NCBI GenBank assembly: GCA_964503475.1
Contig: CAZCZU010000032.1
Location: 1 to 30,392, forward strand
Source: CAZCZU01 sp964503475
Lineage (GTDB): Bacteria > Pseudomonadota > Zetaproteobacteria > Mariprofundales > Mariprofundaceae
Length of the DNA: 30,392 nucleotides
Direction of reading: 5' to 3'
This document shows, piece after piece, positions 7,793-15,477 of this stretch; the first letter of the stretch is position 1, and each line of letters begins with the position of its first letter. The translations under genes were made by a program, and so were the position numbers. The notes below the pieces were generated by a model, which saw only the letters and a program-made list of their open reading frames with translations, was not told where the DNA came from and ran no database searches.

Positions 7793-8521
7793 TCAGCCCT
7801 GCTTGCCGTCGTCATTCACGCCCAGCAGCTCGACGTCGAAGATCAGGGTCGAGTTCGGACCGATCTTGTTGCCGGCACCACGGGCACCATAGGCCAGGTC
7901 GGACGGAATGAAGAGACGGTACTTGCCGCCAACCTTCATCAGCTGCAGCGCCTCGGTCCAGCCCTTGATCACGCCGTTCACCGGGAAGGTGGCCGGCTGG
8001 CCGCGCTTGTAGGAAGAGTCGAACTCGGTACCGTCGATCAGCGTACCCTTGTAGTGCACGGTCACCTTGTCCGTCGCTTTCGGCGTAGCACCGGTTCCGG
8101 CGGTCAGCACCTTGTACTGCAGGCCGCTGGCGGTGGTCTTCACGCCCTCTTTCCTGGCATTCTCGGAGAGGAACTTTTCGCCGGCCTCTTTGTTCGCTTT
8201 GCCAGCCTCAGCACGCTTGGCCACCTCGGCCTTGGCCTGCTTCTGGAAAAAGCCCTGCAGGGCAGCTCCCGCCTCTTTGGCATCCATGCGCGGCTTCTCG
8301 CCGTTCAGGCGTGCATTGACGGCCTCGTTGAAGGCCTGCATATCGATCTCGGTATTCAGCCCCTTCAGGGTACTGCCGATATCGAGACCAATGGCATAAC
8401 TCACCTTGGCCGTTTCGCTGTCCAGCTTCACGGCACCGGCAGCCTTGTCCTTATCGTTGGCCTGACCGCAGGCGGCCAGCATTACAGCAGCGGCAACCGC
8501 TGCGATCATAGAATATTTCAC
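7793..8521 (-). CDS. FKBP-type peptidyl-prolyl isomerase lipoprotein (Mip/FkpA-like, GTG start)
   Basis: Probably a periplasmic prolyl isomerase and chaperone anchored to a membrane by lipid. From GTG 8521 the 242-residue product begins with a short lipoprotein signal (MKYSMIAAVAAAVMLAAC) whose lipobox LAAC puts the lipidated cysteine near residue 18. An N-terminal FKBP dimerisation region follows (SYAIGLDIGSTLKG to FQKQAKAEVAKRAEAGKANKEAG), then a C-terminal FKBP domain (VTVHYKGTLIDGTEFDSSYKRG, GVIKGWTEALQLMKVGGKYRLFIPSDLAYG). The longest frame starts at ATG 8533, but GGGAG sits five bases before the GTG at 8521, two bases after the guaA stop. It lies between guaA and ffh, probably on one transcript. 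Confidence 0.93.
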   Translation of the reverse strand: MKYSMIAAVAAAVMLAACGQANDKDKAAGAVKLDSETAKVSYAIGLDIGSTLKGLNTEIDMQAFNEAVNARLNGEKPRMDAKEAGAALQGFFQKQAKAEVAKRAEAGKANKEAGEKFLSENARKEGVKTTASGLQYKVLTAGTGATPKATDKVTVHYKGTLIDGTEFDSSYKRGQPATFPVNGVIKGWTEALQLMKVGGKYRLFIPSDLAYGARGAGNKIGPNSTLIFDVELLGVNDDGKQG

Positions 8522-8523
8522 AT

Positions 8524-10071
8524 TCACTCCCATTCGATGGTGCCGGGGGGCTTGCCAGTCACGTCATAGACCACCCGGTTCACGCCCTTCACTTCGTTGA
8601 TGATACGGTTGGAGACGCGGGCCAGAAGCGCATGCGGCAGCTCCGCCCACTGCGCCGTCATGAAGTCGAGCGTCTCCACCGCCCTCAAGGCCACAACCCA
8701 CTCGTAGGTGCGTCCGTCGCCCATCACCCCGACCGACTTCACCGGCAAAAAGACAGCGAATGCCTGACTGGTCTTGTCGTACCAGCCCGACGCACGCAGC
8801 TCCTCGATGAAGATGGCATCGGCCAGGCGCAGGATATCGGCGTAGTCACGCTTCACCTCGCCCAGGATACGCACCCCAAGCCCCGGTCCGGGGAAGGGAT
8901 GACGGTATACCATCTCGCGCGGCAGTCCAAGGGCGACGCCCAGCTCGCGCACCTCGTCCTTGAACAGGTCACGCAGCGGCTCCAGCAGCTTCAGATGCAG
9001 CGTATCGGGCAGGCCGCCCACATTGTGGTGGCTCTTGATGGTATGCGCCTTCTTGGTCTTGGAACCGGCCGACTCGATCACATCCGGGTAGATCGTGCCC
9101 TGCGCCAGCCATTTGGCCTTCGGCAGCCTTTCGGCCTCTTCCTGGAAGATATGCACGAATTCGCGCCCGATGATCTTGCGCTTCGCCTCGGGATCGTCCT
9201 CGCCGGCCAGCGCATCCATGAAGCGGTTGGTCGCATCGACATGGTCGACCTTCACACCGAGATTTTCGGCAAAGGTCTCCATCACCTGCTCCGCTTCATT
9301 GAGGCGCAGCAGGCCGTTGTCGACAAAGATACAGGTGAGCTGATCACCGATGGCGCGCTGCAGCAGAGCCGCCGCCACCGAAGAGTCGACACCACCGGAG
9401 AGCCCGAGGATCACCTCTTCATCGCCGACCTGATCGCGAATTTTCGCCACCGCCTCATCGATAAAGTGCGGCATCGTCCACTCGCGGCCACAGCCGCAGA
9501 TATCGTGCACGAAACGGGAGAGGATCGCCTTGCCCTGTTTGGTGTGGGTCACTTCAGGATGGAACTGCAGGGCGTAGAAACCACGGCTCTCGTCGGCCAT
9601 GCCGGCGATCGGGGTGGAGTCGTTGGAGCAGATGACATGGAAGCCTTCCGGCAGACCGGCCACCTTATCGCCATGACTCATCCAGACATCGAGAACACCG
9701 TTCTCCTTGTCCTCGATACCGCGCAGCAACTTCGTATTGCCGGAGGTGTAGATTTCGGCGTAACCGAACTCGCGCACGTCGCCCGTCTCGACCATACCCC
9801 CCAGCTGGGCGGCCATCGTCTGCATGCCGTAGCAGATACCGAGCACCGGCACACCGAGCTCGAACACCACCTGCGGTGCCTTCGGCGTCTCATCCTCGTA
9901 AACAGAGTTGGGGCCACCGGAAAGGATGATGCCGGTCGGTGCGAAGGCACGGATCTCGGCCTCTTCCATATCCCACGGATGCAGTTCGCTGTAGACCCCG
10001 GCCTCGCGCACCCGCCGCGCAATGAGCTGGGTGTACTGCGAACCGAAATCAAGAATCAGAATTTTTTCCAT
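8524..10071 (-). CDS. guaA: GMP synthase (glutamine-hydrolysing)
   Basis: Aminates XMP to GMP using glutamine and ATP. The 515-residue bifunctional enzyme has an N-terminal class I glutamine amidotransferase with Cys80 (GICYGMQ), His171 and Glu173 (FHPEVTHT). An ATP-pyrophosphatase domain follows with P-loop GLSGGVDSS (223-231), then the C-terminal dimerisation domain with RHPFPGPGLGVRILGEV, ending in the family motif DVTGKPPGTIEWE. ATG at 10071 has only a weak upstream GGTGG. It is separated from guaB by 60 bases containing a terminator-like hairpin. Confidence 0.98.
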   Translation of the reverse strand: MEKILILDFGSQYTQLIARRVREAGVYSELHPWDMEEAEIRAFAPTGIILSGGPNSVYEDETPKAPQVVFELGVPVLGICYGMQTMAAQLGGMVETGDVREFGYAEIYTSGNTKLLRGIEDKENGVLDVWMSHGDKVAGLPEGFHVICSNDSTPIAGMADESRGFYALQFHPEVTHTKQGKAILSRFVHDICGCGREWTMPHFIDEAVAKIRDQVGDEEVILGLSGGVDSSVAAALLQRAIGDQLTCIFVDNGLLRLNEAEQVMETFAENLGVKVDHVDATNRFMDALAGEDDPEAKRKIIGREFVHIFQEEAERLPKAKWLAQGTIYPDVIESAGSKTKKAHTIKSHHNVGGLPDTLHLKLLEPLRDLFKDEVRELGVALGLPREMVYRHPFPGPGLGVRILGEVKRDYADILRLADAIFIEELRASGWYDKTSQAFAVFLPVKSVGVMGDGRTYEWVVALRAVETLDFMTAQWAELPHALLARVSNRIINEVKGVNRVVYDVTGKPPGTIEWE

Positions 10072-10093
10072 TGTTAATTAACCACCAGAATGT

Positions 10094-10117
10094 AAAAGGC
10101 GCCGGTCTCCCGGCGCC
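10094..10117 (-). terminator. Hairpin terminator or attenuator between guaB and guaA
   Basis: Perfect eight-pair stem GGCGCCGG/CCGGCGCC with a GAGA tetraloop, followed on the minus strand by TTTTA. It starts 15 bases beyond the guaB stop. The stem is strong but the T-run is only four long, so partial termination is likely. No promoter fits in the remaining 22 bases before guaA, so guaA expression must largely depend on read-through. Confidence 0.75.
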
Positions 10118-10131
10118 ATTGCAGTTCAGAT

Positions 10132-11601
10132 TCAGGAATCGAGGCGATAGTTAGGAGCTTCCTCGGTAATGGTCACGTCATGGACGTGGCTCTCACGCAG
10201 GCCGGCACCGGTGATGCGTACGAAAACCGAACGCTCGTGCATCCCCTCAATGGTCGGGGCACCCACATAGCCCATGGCCGCACGCAGGCCGCCGACCAGC
10301 TGATGCAGGATATCGCCCAAGGCACCCTTATAGGCCACACGCCCCTCGATACCCTCCGGAACCAGCTTCATCGCCTCATCGACATCGCCCTGGAAGTAGC
10401 GGTCCTTGGACCCCTGCTTCATGGCGCCGATCGAGCCCATGCCGCGGTAAGCCTTGTAGGCACGACCCTGATAAAGAATCTTCTCGCCCGGCGCCTCATC
10501 GGTACCGGCGAACATCGAACCGAACATGCAGGTCGAGGCACCGGCTGCCATCGCCTTGGCGAAATCGCCGGAGAACTTGATACCACCGTCAGCAATGATC
10601 GGGACACCGACCTCCTTGCCTGCCTCGGCACACTCCATGACGGCCGAGAGCTGCGGCACACCGACACCGGCCACAATGCGGGTGGTGCAGATCGAGCCCG
10701 GACCGATACCCACCTTGACGGCATCGGCACCGGCTGCAGCCAGATCGCGTACGGCCTCGGCTGTGGCCACGTTACCACCGATCACCTGGATCTCGTCACC
10801 GTAACGCTTCTTGATCTCACGCACCTGCTCGATCACGCCCTTGGAGTGACCATGGGCCGTATCAACCACCACGGCATCGACGCCCTCGGCATAGAGCGCC
10901 TCGAAGCGCTCCATCTCCTTGTCACCGACACCGATGGCGGCTGCCACCAGCAGGCGACCCAGCTTGTCGCGCACGGCCAGCGGATGGGCCGAAGCCTTCT
11001 CGATGTCGCGCACGGTCATCATGCCACACAGGGCGCCATCGGAATCGACCACCGGCAGCTTCTCGATGCGATGCTCGCAGAAGAGGCGCTTGCAGGTATC
11101 GATATCGGTACCGGGAGTCACCGTGACCAGCTTGTCGCGCGGGGTCATCACCGCACTCACCTTCTTGGAGACGTCGGTCTCGAAACGGATATCGCGGTTG
11201 GTAATGATGCCGGCCAGCTTGCCTGCCTTATCGACAACCGGGAAACCGGAGAAACCGTTCTTGCGCGAAAGCTCGTAGACGGAGAGAAGGGTCATATCCT
11301 CATCGACCGTCAGCGGATCCTGGACCACGCCGGCCTCGTAACGCTTCACGCGGCGCACCTCGGCGGCCTGCTCGGCCGGGGTGAGGTTCTTGTGGATGAC
11401 ACCGATGCCACCCTCCTGCGCCAGCGTGATGGCGGTACCGGATTCGGTGACGGTGTCCATGGCGGCGGAAAGCACCGGAATATTGAGACGAATCTTGCGC
11501 GTCAGCTGGGAGGAGATGTCCGCCGTCTTGGGCAGGACCTCACTGGCTTGCGGTACCAGCAGTACATCATCAAACGTCAATCCTTCGCCCTTAATGCGCA
11601 T
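10132..11601 (-). CDS. guaB: Inosine-5'-monophosphate dehydrogenase
   Basis: NAD-dependent oxidation of IMP to XMP, the committed step to GMP. The 489-residue protein has the TIM-barrel catalytic domain with catalytic Cys305 (GIGPGSICTTRIVAGVGVPQ), interrupted by a CBS-domain pair at about residues 95-205 (VDEDMTLLSVYELSRKNGFSGFPVVD and VTPGTDIDTCKRLFCEHRIEKLPVVD). The flap motif YRGMGSIGAMKQGSKDRYFQ is intact. ATG at 11601 has GGAGG four bases upstream, and a promoter lies about 31 to 59 bases upstream. It is the first gene of guaB-guaA-FKBP-ffh. Confidence 0.98.
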   Translation of the reverse strand: MRIKGEGLTFDDVLLVPQASEVLPKTADISSQLTRKIRLNIPVLSAAMDTVTESGTAITLAQEGGIGVIHKNLTPAEQAAEVRRVKRYEAGVVQDPLTVDEDMTLLSVYELSRKNGFSGFPVVDKAGKLAGIITNRDIRFETDVSKKVSAVMTPRDKLVTVTPGTDIDTCKRLFCEHRIEKLPVVDSDGALCGMMTVRDIEKASAHPLAVRDKLGRLLVAAAIGVGDKEMERFEALYAEGVDAVVVDTAHGHSKGVIEQVREIKKRYGDEIQVIGGNVATAEAVRDLAAAGADAVKVGIGPGSICTTRIVAGVGVPQLSAVMECAEAGKEVGVPIIADGGIKFSGDFAKAMAAGASTCMFGSMFAGTDEAPGEKILYQGRAYKAYRGMGSIGAMKQGSKDRYFQGDVDEAMKLVPEGIEGRVAYKGALGDILHQLVGGLRAAMGYVGAPTIEGMHERSVFVRITGAGLRESHVHDVTITEEAPNYRLDS

Positions 11602-11631
11602 ATTGCCTCCGGAAAATGGTTAAAGCACTGC

Positions 11632-11660
11632 ATTCTAGGGCCTCGGCCCGTCAGATACAA
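11632..11660 (-). promoter_or_regulatory. Probable guaB promoter with palindromic spacer
   Basis: TTGTAT (11660-11655) and TAGAAT (11637-11632) on the minus strand are 17 bases apart, giving a start near 11625 and a short leader. The spacer contains the palindrome GGGCC-GA-GGCCC (11638-11649), which could serve as an operator. The -10 match is good, the -35 match weak (3 of 6). Confidence 0.5.
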
Positions 11661-11684
11661 ATGAAGCGGTTTTAATCGCTCTCC

Positions 11685-11953
11685 AGGGCCTGTTAACACG
11701 AATTTCGATGGCGCCGATACGGCCATTTTGTCGGCCCTGCAAGGCATTTCGAGCGTGGCGTGCTCATTGCACACAAGCGAGCGATAACGCGGCAGGACGG
11801 AAAAATGGCCTATCCCTGAAGGGCTGCGCCCCAAACCGGGCCAATCAAGGCGCGAGGGATGAAATTTGGTGCCTCCAAATGAATCCTGAGTAACGCCGAG
11901 TGGCCCGGTTTGGGGCAACAGCGGCAACACCGAAATTCGTGTTAACAGGCCCT
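11685..11953. mobile_element. MITE-like non-autonomous element with 23-base inverted ends
   Basis: The 350-base gap between the symporter and guaB is mostly a 269-base element bounded by perfect 23-base inverted repeats (11685-11707 and 11931-11953) whose outer ends read AGGGCCTGTTAACACG. Inside is a second perfect inverted repeat of 16 bases (11828-11843 with 11901-11916, core CCAAACCGGGCC) and an imperfect one (11721-11740 with 11791-11810). No transposase is encoded; open frames crossing it are not gene-like. I see no clean target duplication. The right end overlaps the symporter stop codon by two bases. The remaining 83 bases up to guaB hold the guaB promoter. Confidence 0.75.
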
Positions 11954-13175
11954 AGTCCGGCTTCGCAGTGAAACGGCCGACCACCGCCGCCCCCACCGAA
12001 TCGCCGAAGACATTGACCGTCGTCCGGCAGCGATCGAGGAACCAGTCCACGGCCAGAATCAGGCCGATCCCCTCCTGCGGCAGGCCGACCGCCTCCAGCA
12101 CGATCAGCATGGTCACCAGCCCGGCTTCCGGGATTCCTGCCGCTCCGATCGCCGCCATCGTGGCCGTAAGCAGGACCAGCATCTGCTGACCGAAGGAGAG
12201 ATCGATACCGAAGGCCTGGGCGATAAACAGGGCTGCCACCGCCTCGTAAAGTGCCGTACCGTCCATGTTGATCGTCGCACCGAGCGGCAACACGAAGCGG
12301 CGGGCATGCTCGGGGACACCGGCCATCTTCACCCCCTCCATGGTCAGTGGCAGCGTCGCACTGGAGGATGAGGTGGAGAAGGCAGTAATCAGGGCCGTGG
12401 CCATGTGCGAGAGGTAGTCGCGCACCTGCCTGCGCGCCAGCCACAACAGCAGCAGGCAGAGCACCACGGCATGGGTCAAAAGCCCCGAGATCACGGCCAG
12501 CACATACTTGCCAAGCCCTGCCAGCAGGGCGAAAAAGGCCTCCCCGCCCCCGGCCTCGCCGAGCTTGGAGGCGATCAGGGCGAACACGCCAATGGGAGCG
12601 AGCCACATCAGCCACTCGACCACCTTCATCATGCCGTCGTTGAGGCCGTCGAAGAAAGCGATCACCGGCCGACCCCGCTCACCAAGGGTGGAGAGGGCCG
12701 CGCCAAGCACGATGCAGAAGAGAATGATCGGCAAAAGCTTCATCTCGGCCGCCGCCGCGATGATATTGGGATACACCAGCGACAGGATCAGATCGGTGAC
12801 ACCGATATCGCCGCTCTTGTGGGCCGGTGCTGCCGCATCGCCCAGCGGCACCCCGACACCCGGCTGCCACAGGTTGGCCATCAGCAGGCCGATGGAGACG
12901 GCGATCAGGGTTGTCGTGGCATAGTAGAGCACACTCACCCCGCCCAGCCGGCCAAGCCTGCGCACATCACCCAGGCCGGCCACACCGGAGATGATGCTGG
13001 CCGCCACCAGTGGCACGATCAGCATTTTCAGGGCTGTGAGGAAGAAGTGGCCGATCCAGGCGATCGAGATCATCGCCTCGCCCCAGAGGTAGCCGCTCAC
13101 GCCACCGCAGACGATCGCCACCAGCATGGCGATCAGCAGCCAGTGCTCCTGCAACTTTTCCTTGGTCTGCGTCAT
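11952..13175 (-). CDS. Sodium/proton:dicarboxylic amino-acid symporter (GltP/GltT type)
   Basis: Inner-membrane carrier of the dicarboxylate/amino-acid:cation symporter family. The 407-residue protein is strongly hydrophobic with about eight membrane segments and two re-entrant loops. Signature motifs: STSSSSATLP (267-276, hairpin 1), NMDGTA (303-308), GAAGIPEAG (344-352, hairpin 2) and DWFLDRCRTTVNVFGD (377-392). Asp381, Arg384, Thr385 and Asn388 have the spacing of the Asp-Arg-Thr-Asn substrate site of archaeal GltPh, favouring glutamate or aspartate over succinate-type substrates; this is inference. GGAGGGG precedes ATG 13175. The stop codon TAG lies at the edge of the MITE-like element, so the original C-terminus may have been altered. 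Confidence 0.92.
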   Translation of the reverse strand: MTQTKEKLQEHWLLIAMLVAIVCGGVSGYLWGEAMISIAWIGHFFLTALKMLIVPLVAASIISGVAGLGDVRRLGRLGGVSVLYYATTTLIAVSIGLLMANLWQPGVGVPLGDAAAPAHKSGDIGVTDLILSLVYPNIIAAAAEMKLLPIILFCIVLGAALSTLGERGRPVIAFFDGLNDGMMKVVEWLMWLAPIGVFALIASKLGEAGGGEAFFALLAGLGKYVLAVISGLLTHAVVLCLLLLWLARRQVRDYLSHMATALITAFSTSSSSATLPLTMEGVKMAGVPEHARRFVLPLGATINMDGTALYEAVAALFIAQAFGIDLSFGQQMLVLLTATMAAIGAAGIPEAGLVTMLIVLEAVGLPQEGIGLILAVDWFLDRCRTTVNVFGDSVGAAVVGRFTAKPD

Positions 13176-13259
13176 ATCCCCTCCCCGGCCATCGCTTGCG
13201 GATGATCAGCAGCGGACAGGCGACCGGCTTTGACCCATGATGTCAATGTCAGGGGGAGA

Positions 13260-13712
13260 TCAGTCCCGCGATACCTCGGATACCCAGACATCCTGGCGGG
13301 CATGGCGCACGACGCGCTCGGTGGTCGAGCCGATCAGCAAGCGCTCCAGCATGCCGTGACCATGACGACCGATGACAATCAGATCGGCCGGCAACTCGTC
13401 GGCAAAGGCGACGATGGCATCGGCCGTGTTGCGCAGACTCTCCTGCACATGCGTCACCGGCTCGATCTTACCGGCCAGCTCTTCGACCAGCTGCTGCATG
13501 CGTGTTTCGGCGGCCGCCCGGAACTGCTCGCTGAAATCGTCGATCACCGGCATCTGCATCTCGGCCATGCCGGCATACTCGAGCTGCGGTGCGTAGAGAT
13601 GCAGGATATGCAGCTCGGCATCGAAATGGCGACAAAGATCGATGGCATCGTCGATGGCGGCACGCGATGCCTCGGAAAAATCGGTGGGAACCAGAATGCG
13701 TTCGATCTTCAT
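13260..13712 (-). CDS. Universal stress protein, UspA family
   Basis: Small cytosolic Usp-domain protein. The 150 residues begin with the beta-strand MKIERILVPTDFSEASRAAIDDA, containing the conserved Asp of the ATP pocket. They carry the nucleotide-binding signature G-x2-G-x9-G-S/T as GRHGHGMLERLLIGSTTERVVRHA (115-138), so it is an ATP-binding rather than UspA-sensu-stricto member. ATG at 13712 has AGGAG just upstream. It lies 58 bases after the ZIP gene, behind a hairpin, and 84 bases before the symporter. Its specific role is unknown. Confidence 0.93.
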   Translation of the reverse strand: MKIERILVPTDFSEASRAAIDDAIDLCRHFDAELHILHLYAPQLEYAGMAEMQMPVIDDFSEQFRAAAETRMQQLVEELAGKIEPVTHVQESLRNTADAIVAFADELPADLIVIGRHGHGMLERLLIGSTTERVVRHARQDVWVSEVSRD

Positions 13713-13724
13713 GCTCTCTCCTGT

Positions 13725-13763
13725 GGCCTGCCATACACTCCCCCGAGTGTAGACAATTCAGGC
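13725..13763 (-). other. Stem-loop between the ZIP and Usp genes
   Basis: On the minus strand TACACTC/GAGTGTA (seven pairs, three-base loop, 13734-13750) is nested in GGCCTG/CAGGCC (13758-13763 with 13725-13730). There is no T-run, so it is a weak terminator at best; an mRNA processing or stabilising hairpin between the long mutS-to-ZIP unit and usp is equally possible. Confidence 0.45.
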
Positions 13764-13770
13764 CATCCCA

Positions 13771-14556
13771 TCAGCCCAGTACCACGTCGAGAAACATCAT
13801 CAGGGCAAAGCCAATGACCAGCGCGATGGTGGCCAGGGTCTCGTAACCCTTACGCCAGGTTTCGGGGATAATCTCGTCGCAGATGACAAACAGCATGGCA
13901 CCCGCCGTCATGCCGAGCACCCACGGCATCATCGGCTGCGCCAGCCAGACGGCGGCACTGCCGAACAGGCCGCCCAGCGGCTCGATCAGGCCGGTCAGGA
14001 AAGCCACGCCAAAGGCCCGGCCACGCCCGTAGCCGACCGAAAGCAGGGCAGCGGCCACAGCCAGCCCTTCGGGGATATTCTGGATGCCGATTCCGGCAGC
14101 CAGCGACAGGCCGTGAGCGGCATCGCTGCCGGCAAAGCCGACACCGACCGCCATCCCCTCGGGAAAGTTATGCAGGGCAATGGCGATCACAAACAGCCAC
14201 ATGCGACTCAGCGAACGGGAATCGGCCCCCTCATGCCCGGTGAAGAAGTGTTCGTGCGGCAACAGGCGATGCAGGGCCAGCAGCCCTCCCGCCCCCAGCA
14301 GCAGCCCTCCGACCACCACAGCGGCTGCGGCAGCCTTGCCGTTCATCAATGAAGCGGCCATATCCAGCGCCGGAGCCAGCAGCGAGAAGAAGGTGGCTGC
14401 GAGCATAATGCCGGCGGCCGAGGCAAGCATCAGCACCTCGATCCGCGTGGAGAGGCGCCGGATAGCAAAGACGATGAGCGCACCGATACCGGTGCACATG
14501 CCCGCTGCCAGGCTACCGAGGAAGCCTGCGCGAACGACCTCCAGTTCGGCCGTCAC
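13771..14556 (-). CDS. ZIP-family divalent metal transporter (ZupT/GufA-like, GTG start)
   Basis: Inner-membrane permease predicted to import Zn2+ or other divalent metals such as Fe2+ or Mn2+. The 261-residue protein has about eight hydrophobic segments and both metal-site signatures: HNFPEG in TM4 (129-134) and QNIPEG in TM5 (159-164), plus Glu192 in GLIEPLGG. A short His-containing cytoplasmic loop (HRLLPHEHFFTGHEG, 96-110) may bind metal. It starts with GTG at 14556, overlapping the stop of the nucleotidyltransferase gene (GTGA). Metal preference cannot be read from the sequence. Confidence 0.93.
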   Translation of the reverse strand: MTAELEVVRAGFLGSLAAGMCTGIGALIVFAIRRLSTRIEVLMLASAAGIMLAATFFSLLAPALDMAASLMNGKAAAAAVVVGGLLLGAGGLLALHRLLPHEHFFTGHEGADSRSLSRMWLFVIAIALHNFPEGMAVGVGFAGSDAAHGLSLAAGIGIQNIPEGLAVAAALLSVGYGRGRAFGVAFLTGLIEPLGGLFGSAAVWLAQPMMPWVLGMTAGAMLFVICDEIIPETWRKGYETLATIALVIGFALMMFLDVVLG

Positions 14557-15230
14557 CCCTGCTCGCGCCGTGCCTGCATCAGATCGCGCGGCCGCCCGAT
14601 ATCGAACCAGCTCCCGCGATGCACCATGCCGGCCAGCCGCCCCTGCCCGATCAGGGCCCGCATCGGCTGCGTCAGCGCAAAGGCCGTGCCAGCCGGATAG
14701 CCGGCCAGAACCGTCGCATCCCAGAGCGAAACACCGGCAAAGGTGAATGGGCGCACCTCCGCCGCCATGACCCGCCCCTGACGGAGCGCGAAATCCCCAT
14801 GCGGATGATGGGCGGGATTGGGAACGAGCGCCAGGGCAGCACCGCCTTCGGGCAACGTTGCGGCCAGGGCATGCAGATCGATATCGGCCAGCACATCGGC
14901 GTTGTGCACCAGCAGCGGCCCCTCCCCCGGCAACCGCATCATCGCCTGGCGCACCCCGCCACCGGAATCGAGCAGTTCACGCTCCTGACTGTATTGAAGA
15001 TGCACCCCGTAACGACTGCCATCACCCAGCTCCTGCATCAGCAGCCCGGCATGGTGATGGGCATTGATGGCGATCTCGCGCACCCCATGTGCCGCAAGAT
15101 GTCGAATCACATGCACGATGGCCGGATCGTCGCCCACCTGCATCAGCGCCTTGGGCCGCTTATCGGTCAGCCATTTCAGGCGGGTACCGAGCCCGGCAGC
15201 CAGGATGACGGCCCGCTCAGGGATGGCCAT
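14553..15230 (-). CDS. Sugar-phosphate nucleotidyltransferase, MurU-like
   Basis: Small (225 residues) nucleotidyltransferase resembling N-acetylmuramate-1-phosphate uridylyltransferase MurU of peptidoglycan recycling. The signature LAAGLGTRLKWLTDKRPKALMQVG (10-33) contains the G-x-G-T-R nucleotide loop and the conserved Lys; HNADVLADID near 109 is the metal-binding Asp region; WFDIGRPRDLMQAR ends the domain. The C-terminal left-handed helix of longer family members is absent, as in MurU. The partner kinase gene amgK, often adjacent, is not here, so the substrate remains tentative. It overlaps the upstream small membrane gene by 14 bases and the ZIP gene by four. Confidence 0.8.
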   Translation of the reverse strand: MAIPERAVILAAGLGTRLKWLTDKRPKALMQVGDDPAIVHVIRHLAAHGVREIAINAHHHAGLLMQELGDGSRYGVHLQYSQERELLDSGGGVRQAMMRLPGEGPLLVHNADVLADIDLHALAATLPEGGAALALVPNPAHHPHGDFALRQGRVMAAEVRPFTFAGVSLWDATVLAGYPAGTAFALTQPMRALIGQGRLAGMVHRGSWFDIGRPRDLMQARREQG

Positions 15231-15477
15231 GGTACACCTTCCACAGCCCCCAGGCGTTGATCGACATCCAGGTCGACTCCAGCAGCAGGAAGCCGAGATT
15301 GTGATAGATCAGCGCCACGACCAGCAGAAGGGCACTGCCGAGCATGCTGATCGAGAAGTACCAGACACGCAGCAACGGCCGCGCCACCATCAGGAAATAG
15401 GCCGAGAGCAGCAGCACCGAGCCGATCAGGCTCAGCAGCTGTTCGGGTGTGTTCAGGTTCCAGCTGTAGCCGTTCAT
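15217..15477 (-). CDS. Small CBU_0592-type membrane protein
   Basis: 86-residue integral membrane protein starting MNGYSWNLNTPEQLLSLIGSVLLLSAYFLM, with about three hydrophobic helices (roughly 13-31, 37-56 and 58-77) and a Trp-rich tail (STWMSINAWGLWKVYHG). It resembles the widespread uncharacterised CBU_0592 family of about 85 residues. The longest frame begins at 15570, but ATG 15477 overlaps the phospholipase stop (ATGA) and gives the family length. Function unknown. Confidence 0.75.
   Translation of the reverse strand: MNGYSWNLNTPEQLLSLIGSVLLLSAYFLMVARPLLRVWYFSISMLGSALLLVVALIYHNLGFLLLESTWMSINAWGLWKVYHGHP

Noticed and set aside
11577..11930. 117-codon minus-strand frame across the MITE-like element and guaB start
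   Set aside because: It runs into the guaB promoter and start and is built from inverted-repeat sequence; there is no ribosome-binding site or domain.
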